Position numbers and translations under genes: made by a program | Shown: one piece after another, positions 49,941-63,225 of the stretch | Position numbering within the stretch: position 1 is the first letter of the stretch | Layout: every line of letters begins with the position of its first letter | NCBI GenBank assembly: GCA_019095985.1 | Contig: CM032666.1 | Coordinates: forward strand, 4,636,871 to 4,700,870 | Source of the DNA: Streblospio benedicti | Lineage: Eukaryota > Annelida > Polychaeta > Spionida > Spionidae | Direction of reading: 5' to 3' | Length of the DNA: 64,000 bases | The notes under the pieces: model-generated | What the model saw: only the letters and a program-made list of their open reading frames with translations | What the model was told of the DNA's origin: nothing | Databases searched by the model: none

Positions 49941-50570
49941 GTTTGCAGTCTTTATATATAATCATGATTCTTAGATCTGATAAGGTTTAAATAGTTCAAA
50001 GTAATGTTGACTGATGAACTTAAAGTATCGTTTGAAAAAAGTATAGTAAATTATATAATGTACATGTAAAATTTCATATACATCTACATAAAAGAAAAGG
50101 GAAAGAGATCATATAAAGGTCTAAAATATGTATAGCGATATATCAAAAAGAGTTTAAAAAGAAAAGAAAGTGGAAGAAAAAAAAAGGATCTTATAAACTG
50201 TCTATGACGTATATTTGTCATTGGTAGGTAATTCTAATAACACACATTATGATATACGACATAATTTTAAGGACCCCAATATCGATACATTCACGTATAG
50301 ACTAATAATATTGTTATATCGTTTTAAAATACTAGTACGTGTATGTATCAAATATATCTAAAAACTCTTTCAGAGAAGTCGATAAAACTTATCCCATCAT
50401 AGGAGCATATACAGGTATAGCACATTGTAGGTTTAAACTGTATGTCCATGACATAATAGTAAAGTGAAAACCAATAATTACTCTCTGGAATTCTGGAAAT
50501 ACACTGTACTTCTACTTCTAAAATATCAATGCACTTATCAACAATGTTTAATCAGTTCTATTAGCATCAT

Positions 50571-52023
50571 TTAGTTGATTATTGCTACCAAGACATACAG
50601 CATAGTGATGAGGATGACGAGGAAGTTTATGACCAGGAACAGCCTGTCAATCACTCGTGCTAGCTCCTCCCATTGCTCCTTGTTACAACTAATCACTTCA
50701 TCAGCTTCAGCATCCTCAATCTTTTTCCTAAGAAAGACTGCCAACACTTCTGGAAGTGCAATGTCACCACAACACTTTTTCACAATGCCAATTTCATATT
50801 CAACTTCTCTCGGCTTGATAGATTCACATTTGATCTTCATGCAAAAAAGGCCTGCAACTCGATGGAGGAAAATGCTCTTGGCCCAATAGGGCACTGGAGA
50901 CTGTGGACTATGGTGATGAATGTTGAGGGTGAATATGGTCAGGCACAAACTTATGCCAGTTATTGCCATGCTAGCAACAATTAATGAACTTTGACAGGAG
51001 AGGAATTTTGTCTCCAGTCTGTGGAACCATGTCTGAGATCATGAGTAAGACAACGGAGTAGCCCAGGAATACTGTAATCGAGAGACCAATCTGGAATAGC
51101 AAAACATTAGTTTTTATGATAGTGTACTTGTATTCAATAAATACAGTCAAGAATAGAAAAAAGTGAAAGAAACAAGATTAATATGAAATTAGTTAGCTAT
51201 GTACCTTTTCACCGGATTCACAGGGTAGGAGGAAAACGAGAAGTGACATCAGGGATATCAGAATGCTAGGCACAAGGACATTCCAAATAAGGTACGCAGG
51301 CTTCCGTTGCAACACTAATGTGAACCAAATCTTACTTGAGTAAAAAGGTAGGCCATTATCATAATATTGAGCATCACTATTAACCATAGACTTGGAAAAC
51401 AACCATGCGTTGTTTTCGGTGCTGTCATTTATATGTATCATATACATTTCTTGATCAATGGTGTGTAAAACTACATCTTCCACAAACTGCACTGGATTCC
51501 AAAAGGTTACATTGCAAATCTGAGTGTCGAATGGGAAATATGTGATGTCTATTGCACATATAGTTTTCCATTTATAATCAGGCCACCAAACCACTGATCC
51601 ATTAGCTTGGAGAAACACGAAAGACTCCGAATCCATACCAATATCACTAGCTTGCTCTACACTGTTCATCAGTTTCATTTGGGGAAACCAGATTTGTTTA
51701 TTTGGCAATGTTAATATACTAATACCGCCATAATCTTTTGGATTCCATTTGAGCAGCTCATCCTCCCAATACAGAGTTATTTCCCCGCTTGACTCCATAA
51801 ATTGTTCTTTTTCATCTATTCTTATAGAAGCAACATCTTGAAGTCCAAATTGAACCTTTACCAAAAGTTTCTTCATAGGTTCAATTGTGGGTTTGTTATA
51901 ACGATTGTAGGATCTAAGTAAATCTCCAGTTAAGCGATCTCTTTCTGTTAGAAATGACAGTGATGTTGGGACACATGCACTTGCACATATGACAAGAATC
52001 CAAAATAGAAAGGCAGACTTCAT
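50571..52023 (-). pseudogene. Second nicotinic-receptor-like Cys-loop subunit, frameshifted in M3
   Basis: This tandem paralogue of the gene at 45917 has the same two-exon layout (52023-51205; 51090-50571, intron 114 bp, same position). A signal peptide is followed by 'TERDRLTGDLLRSYNRYNKP', 'LYWEDELLKWNPKDYGG', the Cys-loop 'CAIDITYFPFDTQIC', M1 'PAYLIWNVLVPSILISLMSL' and M2 'IGLSITVFLGYSVVLLM'. At 50981-50984 there are four extra bases relative to the paralogue. They shift the frame and give a TAG at 50971-50973, so the conceptual product is about 312 residues ending at the start of M3. Downstream, the frame for M3, loop and M4 is otherwise open to a normal stop. It therefore looks like a very recent pseudogene, an allele, or a base-calling error. 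It also lacks the alpha-type vicinal Cys pair. Confidence 0.8.
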
Positions 52024-53556
52024 ATTTCAACACTACCAACATGTAATGCTTCCCAGACAATGGTTAAAAAGGGGAACTGTAGATGTTAAACACTCTGAAA
52101 ATAATCCTGCACAAAAAACAAATGTTTAATAGATTTGGAAGCAGCTACCATCATATCAGTTATTCCGTAATATACTGCAAGCCAGTCCTGCTTCTGAGCT
52201 AAGAAATAGAACAAAAACATCCACTACGCATTGCATTTTGTAATACGACTTTCGGAGATCTTTCATAAAATATGTGATCTTGCCGTTTTCCAAGCAGTGG
52301 TCTAGGGCTACAGTCTGGATGCACGTAATATATATTTACATTGACTCACCTGAATAAATCACGATTAGAGAGTGCTCCAACAGTAGTGAGGAGGGAGGGT
52401 CGGTAAAATTGAGGGGAGGACATAAAGTTTCAGTTATGCCAGGACAGAGGACAATTAATGGTGTAACAATACCTAGGGGAAACAAGAAAAGTTTTATGGT
52501 AGTGAAAAAAAGTTTCAACCATCGAGTTCTGAAAATTATCGACCCCCCCCTCCAGTAGTTTATGAACACTTCCTTAATCAGTTAATGGCACGGTTTTTTG
52601 CAAGTGTAACAATAGATTGCGTATGCACGTGCCACGTGTAAATATGAAACCATTTAGGTCCAGTTGGCTTGTGTATTTGATTATATATTTTTTTCTTTCC
52701 GGTATCTATAGCAAACACGTTCCTATATTGACATATCTCAACCATATCTTACATCTATTTATTTCAAGTGGCCCAGACGGGACTCCAGCTTACAACTCTG
52801 TTTTTTTATGAGACCAGAATGGCCAAACAGCAGTCTGTTACATGTAAAAACAAACCAACTGTTTTCCGTAACACACAAGTCCACATGGACCATTTAGTCA
52901 TCATCATCTCAATCCATTGATCGTGAGTTTGAATCCATATAACATTAAAGATTGTCTCCATCTCAATCAATACCTATCAATATTATGGTAGGATTGTGCT
53001 TGCTTTAGAGAACTGAAAGATGCAATTAAATTGGTAAGTTGGATGTGTCATTGTGTCTGTGAAATGAAGACATCATCAGTAACATTCTCGGAAATCTTTA
53101 TTTTATTTGTTTATTATTTATTCATTTATTTTGCCATATTTACAAATAAAATTTACGATATAAAATACACACAATTAACAATTATTTTAAAAACATTAGA
53201 ATATTTAAAATTACAGTAGTAGATGGCAGGGGTGGAAAAAGTGGATTACTTATCAAGTTCCACCCCATGAATATGTTCTTATCACAGCTTAACTATTCAT
53301 AGTATACTTTAAACAATATCTAAACATTTTTATGTAATATACTAAGTGTTATAAAGCAATTTAAGAAAAAAAAAGAAAGCAATGATAAAATACATACTAA
53401 TCACGTTTTAACTTGATTAATCATATTTTTCTGTACAATAATTCTTGAATAGATATTTATATGTATGGCTGCTTTGATATTATTTCACAGACAGATTAAT
53501 TGAAAGTCATTATAACTACTTCATGGATACGCCACTTGTCCTTATCACTGATGAAA
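52024..53556. other. Intergenic stretch without recognisable gene
   Basis: No protein-like ORF. An eroded SINE lies at 52735-52840. The 3' UTR of the acyl-CoA synthetase gene is expected at the right edge. Confidence 0.55.
52735..52840 (-). mobile_element. Eroded tRNA-derived SINE
   Basis: It keeps 'TTTCAAGTGGCCCAGACGGG' and 'GAGACCAGAATGGCCAAACA', which match the head and body of the SINEs at 49245 and 49630. It has many substitutions and no tail. Confidence 0.55.
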
Positions 53557-56500
53557 TCACTGCTGCTCTTCCAGTCCAAGCTGTTTGATCATCATCTTCC
53601 GCAATGTGGTCTTGTCGATTTTGCCGTTGACGTCGGGGAATCGTTCCATGAAGACGAAGTAAGCTGGTGTCATGCCGAGACCCTCGTCTGTTTTGTAGAT
53701 TGCATCAAACTGCCGCATTAGGTCCTGCAGTGAATGGTGTGTATAGTTAGGTGGTTGATGCTGTTAAGGAATATACAGAATATGATTGATGAGGAACCTG
53801 GTAGTCAGCATTGGAGTACTAGTGATGTAAAATTAAGGCAGGAACTAATACAGCAGGGTTTGTAAGTTGAGAGTATGGAACATGGCACCCAAATGTGAAA
53901 AAGGATACGGGGCAAAACCATTAGAAATACAGGTGTATGCCAAAACAAAAGAGGAACATTAGAATAAAATCAGTAGATATGCCCTTGAAAAAGAAGAATC
54001 TTCATATAAATATGTCCCTGCTCCATTGTAGATACCTGTATATTCTGTTTGAGTTGCTATATTGTATAGCAATGTATGTGTTCACACGTGAACCCGTAAA
54101 TTGACCATTTTTTACCTCTTTTGTGAGTGAGACTCCATTTTCTGGTATGACGCAGGCGCAGATATTCTCTCCCAGCCGCGTGTCTGGGACGCCAATGACA
54201 GCCACCTGGAATACCAATGGTCATTGTCCATGTTCCATTTATGTCTTGAAGTAGACTTCTCTCAGACAAAGTACAGCCAAGGAAGCAAACTCAAGAGAAC
54301 CCAAATACAAAATGAATAGGCGTAAATGTAGTAATAAAACTAATCGAATGATATTAAATCCGTTCCTCTAATCTACCTTTCCCCCACAAAAGGTGAAAAA
54401 AATAGCAACAGAGGAAAAATCAACAACAACTTACAGTCTATTACAAATGTATTACAAAAAAACACACAAAAACAAACAAAACCACTCATACATCACGCAG
54501 GGACATCGACATCCCCGATACCACAAATCAGTAAGATGTGAAAAATTACGTGCTTTATCACAAACCCTTTCAATAAGGGATCGTTCACAAATGAAGTCAC
54601 CTAATTTTTGGCCTTTTTACCCCCCCCCCCGTCAACTTTTGTAATCTTTGCAGCACCACCCTCCTGATAAGTGATGTCATCTTTGCCTCTACACCCCCCC
54701 CCCTTTACGACATGATTTCGCGACGACATTTAACAACATTAATTTAACTGTTCCGTTATACAAATTCATTTGAATATATGTGTCCATAATTTAGACATAA
54801 TTTTACAAATGTATTTAGGATATAAAGCAAACATGGCAATGTGATTTCAACTAGTAGATATATCACACCTCACTTAACATGTCAGAAAGTAAGTTCATAT
54901 ACTGTTAAATAACTAAAACTTGTTTTGTTCAAAAAGTGACATCACCCAAATGCTACCCCCCCCCCTGTCATCTTTCGCCATCTTTCGCTACCCCCATGCC
55001 GGGTGACGTCATTTGTGAACGATCCCTAAACCATCATGGCAAACAGAAAATAAAAACAAAACTGCCACCATTTCCTGTTGCGGCCTCTGACCTTGAGCAC
55101 GCCCGGGAAGGCTAGCATGAGGCGCTCCACCACGGTGGGGTAGGTGATGGTGATGCCGCGCGAGATGACGTGCGAGCGGCGCCCGAACACCGTCACGTAG
55201 CCGTCTGGGGACAGACAGCCCGCGTCGTCTGTGTGAATCCAGCCCGTTGTGGTGATGCGCATGCCTGCCGCGTAGAGGGCAATAATGATTGATGAACCGA
55301 AGGCCTGGGTGGCAGCGGCGGGATGGTTCCTTAAGTTTATGTGTGTGCGATGTCATGAAAGACAGACAATTTAATGGCAGTTTTTATAGTTTATTCGCAA
55401 TTTATTGAACTTTAGTAAAAAAAACAACAACAACACACACTAACTGAACTAAGATATTTCTAGAAGAATAATAACAGCGTTTCTACAGAGCACCTGCCAT
55501 AAATGGGTTTGCAGGACAAATGGTCAACAAGCACAATGAACTTATCAATGACTTCATCACAAGGCCATCAAGTGGTCTCATGAGTAGGTGGTCTCTGTTT
55601 GAAGGTTCATAGGCATTTTGTTTTTTTGTTTTTTTAAATTTTGGAACTATGAGAAATGGTCTTACTATAAAGAAATGGTCTTCAACGGAGGTTTAACTGT
55701 ACACCTAATATTCAATTACTGTGGTTTTACGCTAGTTCCTAACTACATTACACAATAATTGATTTTTGTTGTATGTATTACTTATAAAAGCTCATCAACT
55801 TGTATTTTTTCAGTCCACTCTTTTGGTACCTTTAGACTCCTGGTGGAGATATCCGCGACATGCGTATGGATAGCGAACCACGATCTCTCCTGTCTCGCCA
55901 AATGGAACGTCGTTGCCATCGCCGTCAACTATACGGACCTAAAATGTGTATGTTATGCAGAGATCTGAGTGGGTAATAATTTTGTACTCACACCCGCCTG
56001 GAGAAACTGACGTCTAAGCCGGCATTCACATTTTTGCAGAAGATTAAATCTACACCCAAGCATGCGCTGTATTGATATTCGACAGATAACCTGGACAAAG
56101 CCCATGTAGTTTGGACTCCATGCAGGGCCCTGGTGTTTATATGTGATAGTTCTGGCTAATTTCCTACTAATACACCCCAACATTACTAAATAGCAGATCA
56201 ATTTATGCTAATGAGCCCTTGAACAGTTGCAGGCTCTACATAAACACGTATACCTTGTTCAGATTTAAAACAACACTTTATTTTCACTTTCAAGTGTTGG
56301 GATCATCTTGTGCGTGTAGTTTACATTATTGAGATGATGAAGTACATGAATAAATAAGATGTGCTAGGAAGACACTCCAATTGATAAGTATAGTTTATCA
56401 TCATAACTATATGGGTATGCAATTTAGGGTATAAATGTTTGTTTATCCAATCATATAGTTTTGTATGCTTTCTCATTATTTGCTTATGTTGAAGTTGACA

Positions 56501-58860
56501 TTTAATTTATTTAAATAGTAAAAATCATCTTCAGCGCGATTATAACAAGAATTCAAATATATGAAACGAAAATAACAAATAACAAAATGATGAATAAATA
56601 TGTAAATTACCTCACCTCCACTCCCCTCTCGATGTAACCAGAGGTGGCAAAACGATTCTCAAGCGAATCCTCCCTTCTTCCAGAAGCCAAAAAAGCACTC
56701 TCAGTTGCTCCATACACACTTGTGATGTAATCCACATATTTTGAAATCCTCTGCAGCAGAATACAAATAAAGTAGCCACAAAAACGCAAAGGCAAACGTT
56801 ATACTGCCATAGATTTATTCTGAGATAGCATTGAAAAAGAGCTAGATTCAATATTTGATACATCAATAATGAGCTTTAAAAAGTTTTCTAACTAATTGAT
56901 CTGCAAAAAGTAAAAGCAGAACATACCACCTTAGACAACAGGTTTAGGAGGCTACTAAACATAATGAAAGAAACAAAAAGAAAAACGGTGATTATAAAGA
57001 AACTAATTATATTACCAACTGTCCAATAATTCAACTAAATCAAAAGTGCTCAGAGAGCACAGTGTCGCTAAAACAACATTGACATATGGGCAATAAACAT
57101 GTTTACTAGAATGTTATGGAAATCTTGATTAAATGTACACAATTACAATGTATGTAATCAGCCACAAATAATCTGTGTACCATTGTCTATTAATATTGGC
57201 TCAATCATGCTAAATATTGATCTTGCTGCTGCTGTAATATGTATCCATGATTGTGCATTCAATACTAGTAAGAATGTCGAAAAAGGAAAGGACCATAAAT
57301 AGCCCTGTGAAAAGCACACTTTAATTTGCAAAGTGCCCAAAATCGATTCACTTCGATGTCCACCATACCACATAATTGTGTAAAGTTTGAACGAAATTGG
57401 TTCTTCGGTAAATGCTCTAGCTTATCCAGAGACGTACGTACATATATACATAGATAGTTACTGACAAACGAAACTAACACAAGGCTTTCGCTTCAGCAGC
57501 TGAAGCAACACAATTACACCTTTACACAACCAAGTTAATTTACCAGTAAGTGCAACGTAGAGGGTGTTACCGTGATTAGGTTTTTTTGAACGACCTCCCC
57601 GCCAGTAATCATTGATTTGAGGTGAAAGTGTCTGTCAGGGGCTTTGTCCATTTTGGCCAGGATGTCAATCATCATGTACTGGAGAATGAGCGCTGCTGTC
57701 ACCTTCTCTTCTTCCATCACCTGTGGAAAAACAGAACTGAATGGTGCAATGTCGTTTGGGTAAATATACATTCAGTAGACTATACAAACTATAGGTATTT
57801 GAATACAGGCTCTGTTCCCTACATTTTCACACGTAGGCTGCGACGATGACAATGATGACAATGATGACGAATATGACAATGACAACGACAATTACAACGC
57901 AAATTCTAATGCTCAAGCCATTAACTAAGAAGAATGCAAAATACCTGCAGCAACAAACAATCCAATAAACAGCTACTGACTAACCTGTAAAAGGAAGTCC
58001 ACCTCGCTGCTGGTAGCTGAAGTCATGGGATGAACATAGACAGTGGTGAGATTAAAGCATGGTGTCACGTGTGAAAAACTTCCCATCCATGCCAGGGAAC
58101 GGTCATTGAACAACACATCCGAGGGCGAAACCAGCTCGTGGAAGACTCGTTGCTGACAGTAGATATTAATCAGTTGAAAATGGCTGTAAGGGATAGCTTT
58201 GGGAAAGCCTGTAGATCCGGAAGTCATGTAGCACGTAACAGTGTCTTCTGGGCGGATCTTTAGCTGCATCTGATGAACAACCTCAAGGTTTGGGGTTCTG
58301 TTCAAAAGGGACCCCACACACACCATGCCGTCGTCTTTGTGTCGTGACACACCAATCAGGTGATTAAGGCTTGGAATTTCCTTGCACCGGACTCTTCCAT
58401 CAGAAGACTCATTGAAAGCATCAGGAATGCACTTGCGCAGGTGGACTTCAAACTCATCATTTTCACCTGGATGAAAGAGGATGGCTTTCACGTTATTGCG
58501 ATTTGTGATTGTGAGAAGTCCATCCTTTGTCAGGATGCTCAATCTGCATCTCAGTGTGCAAATCCCCACTGATGCACAGGCAAAATCGCACAGTATCAAA
58601 TCAAGGCTAGTTATCCCGGTTAACAGAACGAAATCTCCTGGTTTAAGTCCAAGCTCCAAAAGACCTGCTGCAATTGCTTGAGACTTCTCTTTAAGCTCCT
58701 TGAATGTCACCTGCTCTCTGGCATGGCCCAGCATACGTACGACATATGCCACTTTGTCTGGAGTTTTGTCCGCCCATTTGTTAATTAAATCATGCAAACA
58801 CTTCCAAAGATGTGGTGCTTCCAATGGTGTGTGCCAATAGCTGAGTTTCCTATCTGCCAT
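53557..58860 (-). CDS. ACSF2-like acyl-CoA synthetase (AMP-forming)
   Basis: A member of the ANL family, which activates fatty acids to acyl-CoA via an acyl-adenylate. Seven exons with GT-AG borders are read: 58860-57985, 57720-57571, 56750-56616, 55938-55830, 55264-55092, 54205-54116 and 53724-53557. They join in phase to give 566 residues. Motifs: P-loop-like 'YMTSGSTGFPKAIPYSH' at about 220; 'SVYGATES' (A5) at about 355; 'GWIHTDDAG' (A7); 'DGYVTVFGRRSHVISRG' (A8 hinge); and a C-terminal 'FPDVNGKIDKTTLRKMM' with the catalytic-Lys-type NGKI. The hinge departs from the usual 'GRxKDxIxxGGENI' pattern. ATG 58858-58860 (MADRKLSYW) is preferred to the in-frame ATG at 58905, whose extra residues look like 5' UTR. 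No mitochondrial presequence or C-terminal peroxisomal signal is evident. Relatives such as ACSF2 are about 615 residues with a presequence. Confidence 0.88.
54577..55026. mobile_element. Harbinger-like MITE in an intron of the acyl-CoA synthetase gene
   Basis: The 450-bp element has inverted ends GGGATCGTTCACAAATGA and TCATTTGTGAACGATCCC, with a 3-bp TAA duplication on each side (54574-54576 and 55027-55029), typical of PIF/Harbinger (TWA). Long C runs flank a central AT-rich part. No ORF. A second copy in the opposite orientation is at 48594 and an internally deleted relic at 36839. Confidence 0.85.
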
Positions 58861-59934
58861 CTTGTTCTGTATGTTGATGTGTGTATATAGACAAGAAATA
58901 ACCAATATTCAATAACATACTACTTTCCACTTAGATGGTTGACTAGCAAGTGTCATTGATATCTTGATCGGACATTACACTTGTTTTTTAAAACCTCAAA
59001 TGATAAACCCATTTACATACAAAGGTAATCATGTAACATAGATATTAAAAACCACCAGATGTCACGATTGGTTTGTATGTCTTGTCTGCCACCTATTATT
59101 CAGTAGAATGTTCTGCATATCCAGGTTTATTAGATGCTGTCACTCATATAAATTGTTCTAGTTACTTGGTATACAGCATATGTCTTATCTTTCTTTTGCT
59201 GTTCACTTATTCCAAAAAACAAACTTTTCATTTACATATCTTTATTAACATGTTTTCAACAGGCACCTTTTCAAATTTGTTAATGCTTACATTACCATGA
59301 TAGTACTAAGTAGACCACCATATACAAAATATTAAGAGCTATTCAGAAATATGACAACATTAAAAGTATCACTTTTGATTAAAATACAACAATACTAAAA
59401 CTTCTACCATTTTCTTCATAAAGGATTATCAACTATGCATTAATATATTATATATAAAACAACACTAATAGGTTACATATTACATAGGTTACATTGGTAT
59501 GGATAATGGGTGCAGTATGGCACAGTATAGTAATATGTAACCTAATATAATATGTATAGTAATATGTAATATATAACGCAAAATATGACCGGTTATGATT
59601 TGTGTTAATGCAAATTATAACCACAGCCCTGATAATGGTACAGCTCACACAAAACGTAACCACTGCCGCAAATTTTAACCAGGACAAATGTAAGTTATTT
59701 TCAACACAGTAGTTGTCTATCTTTAACATAGTAGAACCCCGTTATTAAAAGGCAATATCTGTATTAAGACCAACTTTGCTGAATACACATTTTCCACCTT
59801 GCTTGGCTTAACAGTGAGAGTAGAATTGAATTCACAAGGAAACTTGGGAAAAAATATATACGGTTGTTCATAAAATCACAAACCTTAACACGGCTGGAAC
59901 ATTAGACCTCCCAAAAATATCTGTCCTCGGGTCG

Positions 59935-60160
59935 GATTTTAGCCCACGACCTCAGGGTTGAGATGATAACTGAACAAGTCTGTAGGCTGGTGGTTACCGA
60001 GATACCGGTTCGTCCTTGCTTGGGATGATGGTATCATTATGGTCTCACAACATTGGGATCGTGAGTTCGAGTCACGTCAAGGCCACTTAATATAGTCAAA
60101 TGGAAGAGGGATCTTCAGCTATGTCAATACAGTGGTAGGAGCTTGCTTGGCAGTGAGAGT
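59935..60160 (+). mobile_element. Composite tRNA-derived SINE
   Basis: An upstream segment, 'GTAGGCTGGTGGTTACCGAG', is followed by the tRNA-like head 'TTGGGATGATGGTATCATTA', a B-box 'GTGAGTTCGAGTCACG', and the body 'ATAGTCAAATGGAAGAGGG'. Order and parts match the SINE cluster at 49405-49940 in opposite orientation. Confidence 0.65.
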
Positions 60161-61945
60161 AGAATTGAATTCACAAGCAAACTTGCGTAAACTATATGTA
60201 CAGTTGTTCATATAATGGAATTCATTTAATTACATTGGTTCATCTGGCATATTGGTTACATATAATTTATTATTGAATGGTACTTTATAGTGATTATATT
60301 TGTTTTTAAAATACTCGCATTAATGGTAATTTTTCAAGTGGTAAAGATAATCAACAGTCAACCTGCAACGATGCACCTTAAGCTACAATTTGACATTCCA
60401 TGAACATTTGCCATTTAGGGGTTATGCAACCAAATGAAAATAAGGAACAGTAAAACCTCGTCACGTTTGCACTAACAACACTTATGTACTGGATGATGAT
60501 TGACCTTAAACGTGTCTATAGTTATATATGTTATGTTCTATTATCAATGTGCCCGAGGTATTTACAAGCCCCCTCTATTAGAGCATTTCTCAATGACAGC
60601 AAAAGTGGTCACTGCTTTCTTGCAGAGTCACACCATGATCCATAGATTTCCCACCACCCAGATCCAGCCTTGATATATCGATTAAGATCACTATGACCGG
60701 CATTTTCCGTGGAGTCATCCTGACTGGGACAACATCATTATTTGTGACAAGGTGGTCATAGTGACTAACAGCGACTGGCTCCCTGTGCATGCAACAAGTT
60801 AGGATACACCTTGTGGGGCTGTTTATACAATTGGAAGTGAGAATACTTTGAATATTCAACAATGTACAAGGTAAGTTTGTTGTTAGTTTAACTGTAATAG
60901 CATTGAATTTTGAAAATTGTACATTTTATGCAAATTGTAATCTGATGGTTATGTTGTTCAAGAAGTATTGTTTGGTCGAGTTTTGTTATTATTAGTCCAC
61001 CGTTTCATACAAGGCATGTGTACTGGTAACCAATAATGTTTTGAATATCAAACAAGCAAAATTGTCCATCATCATGATAACGATAATTGACCTGGGTCAA
61101 TGTCTGCTGTGTTTGGCTAAATGCTTTTGATAAGAGTTAAGTTTTAAACCTTTCAGAAACAGTGCTTTTATAACTACTATTCAAACATCTAGCTGAAGAG
61201 TTGTATTGTACGAGATTAAGGCATCGGTAGATAAATCGATGGCCAACATAACGAATTATTCATACAAAATGTCCAATTGAGTTGAAGTTATGAGAACATC
61301 TGTAGGGAAATTTACAAGCACAGTGTGTGCTGTTGCTCTTAGTTTAATATACGCTCGTGAAATGAAGATTGATATTAGCAATTAGTGTCCATATTAGACA
61401 GGTGTTAAGTAAACACAAGTCTCCATTAAAAATACATATATAAATGGAGTCCATAATGGGTCTACCGGATTGTTGCAACTACCTTATGTAAATGTCACAC
61501 ACAATTAACATGCATTCGTCCCACACTTTAACCTGATCCTCCATTGCCCGAGATACTATTAATAATTGAAAGTTCGTTTATTTGTTCATGCAGCAGACGA
61601 TTATAACCGTGATCTCTTGATCCATGAGGTTGTGTGTCTGTCAAACAAATTGGCCAAACATGATAATGTGGTAAACAAACAACGCAGCATGCAAACAGTG
61701 AACAGAGTTCATACTCTGACTGCATGCATATCATGTGCTGTTTATTTGCAGACTTTCTTCCACTTTTGGTGAAAATTGACCTTCTACATTGCAAAGTTTA
61801 AAACCTAAAAAATAACCATGAGAGTAAAGGGTAATTATCTCTCATCGCGTTGACTTGAACAAAACTGGTTCGATGCGCTTACTCGTCATGTCAAATTCGT
61901 CATTCAGTGAGACTTTCTAACCTCTACCCCCACTGCTTTAATAAC

Positions 61946-62875
61946 CAGAGTTGGGGTGACTAAATTTTTTGGAGACTAAGACTAAAATTAAACTAAATGA
62001 CAATTTTCCTGATTAAACTAAACTAAAGTAAAGTGACTCCGGCAAATGTTATGATTAAACTAGATTAAACTAAATGATCACTTGATTAACTAAAACTAAA
62101 TTTGATTTTTCAAATGAAGGATTTACGTAATGAAAAACACATTTTTTTTCTATTTTAACTATTTATTTTCAATGTAAATATACATATCATTTATTGCATT
62201 CTTCAAATAAGGAGTTCAGCTTTATATGATGGTAACATAGAGATAAAACAAAGGCTTTATTTCTGAAAGCATTGTTTTCAATTTATCAAATAGCATTTTG
62301 AAACACCACAGAATATATGAAAACAGCACTCTGAAATTTCCTAATAGGCTGAAGTAGGCAATATCTCTTCGATAAGCAATAGATCATAGCATCAAAACAC
62401 ACAATCTACCATCCTTTCACTGAATCAAGAATGGCAAGCAATCTATCTCAAGGCAGATTCAAAGAAACTGCTAATTGTATGGACAATGGAAACTAATTAT
62501 TTTAATCTTAAGTAAAACCATCAGAATTAGAGCACACAGGAAATTGCCTCACCTCTATAGCTATACACAAAGAGAGCTTGCAAGCCATTGACCCTATTAC
62601 ATCATAGTGGTCACTGTGTTAGACCATTGACACTGATAAGCAATTGGCCATTTCCTGCTCTAAATTCCGCTCTGTAAGAGTTACCTTATATCTGATAACA
62701 TATTTTGCCGGATTATTTTTTTAATCAAAACTAACCATAATTAAAATGGAAATTCATGATTAAACTAAACTAAACTAAACTGAAAATTTTAAGTTTGTTG
62801 ATTAACTAAAACTAAACTAAATTACATAAATTCTGATTAGATTAATCGATTAATACTAATCTCGTCCCAACTCTG
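61946..62875. mobile_element. hAT-type non-autonomous element with 8-bp target duplication
   Basis: The ends CAGAGTTGGGG and CCCAACTCTG are flanked by an exact 8-bp duplication TTAATAAC (61938-61945 and 62876-62883), diagnostic of hAT. Both subterminal regions are built from 'ATTAAACTAAACTAAA'-type words. The 930-bp interior has no transposase-like ORF. Confidence 0.88.
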
Positions 62876-63225
62876 TTAATAACCAAATAATCGTAGTAAC
62901 AAAGCCAACTCCCCAATTCTGACACCAACCGTCCATGTAGTGATAGTACCTGCCTAACGTCACCCACATACCCCCCCCCCAACTATGATTGAAAAAAGTC
63001 CTTTTTTTGCAAAGTACGGGCCTACAGCATCTGTACAGTCGTAACACACCCAACCCACATTCTGACAGCACATAACCCTGTCCTGATAGCAGCTGATAGC
63101 AGCCCCAGCACGAATTTACACGCTGATTATAAATGAGCATGCATTATATGACATACTTACACAATACACACAGTCACAGGCTGGTATAGAAGCAATTTAG
63201 ATACTTACATGTACACACTGCAGTA

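Larger units (their letters stand above)
47368..50570. other. Spacer between the two receptor-like genes
   Basis: No gene is seen. It holds a truncated Harbinger-like MITE (48594-49040) and a cluster of tRNA-derived SINEs with inverted segments (49245-49940). Confidence 0.6.

Noticed and set aside
58861-58905. Upstream in-frame ATG of the acyl-CoA synthetase at 58905
   Set aside because: The added residues (MVISCLYTHINIQNK) are unlike a targeting peptide or the family N-terminus, so the ATG at 58860 is preferred.
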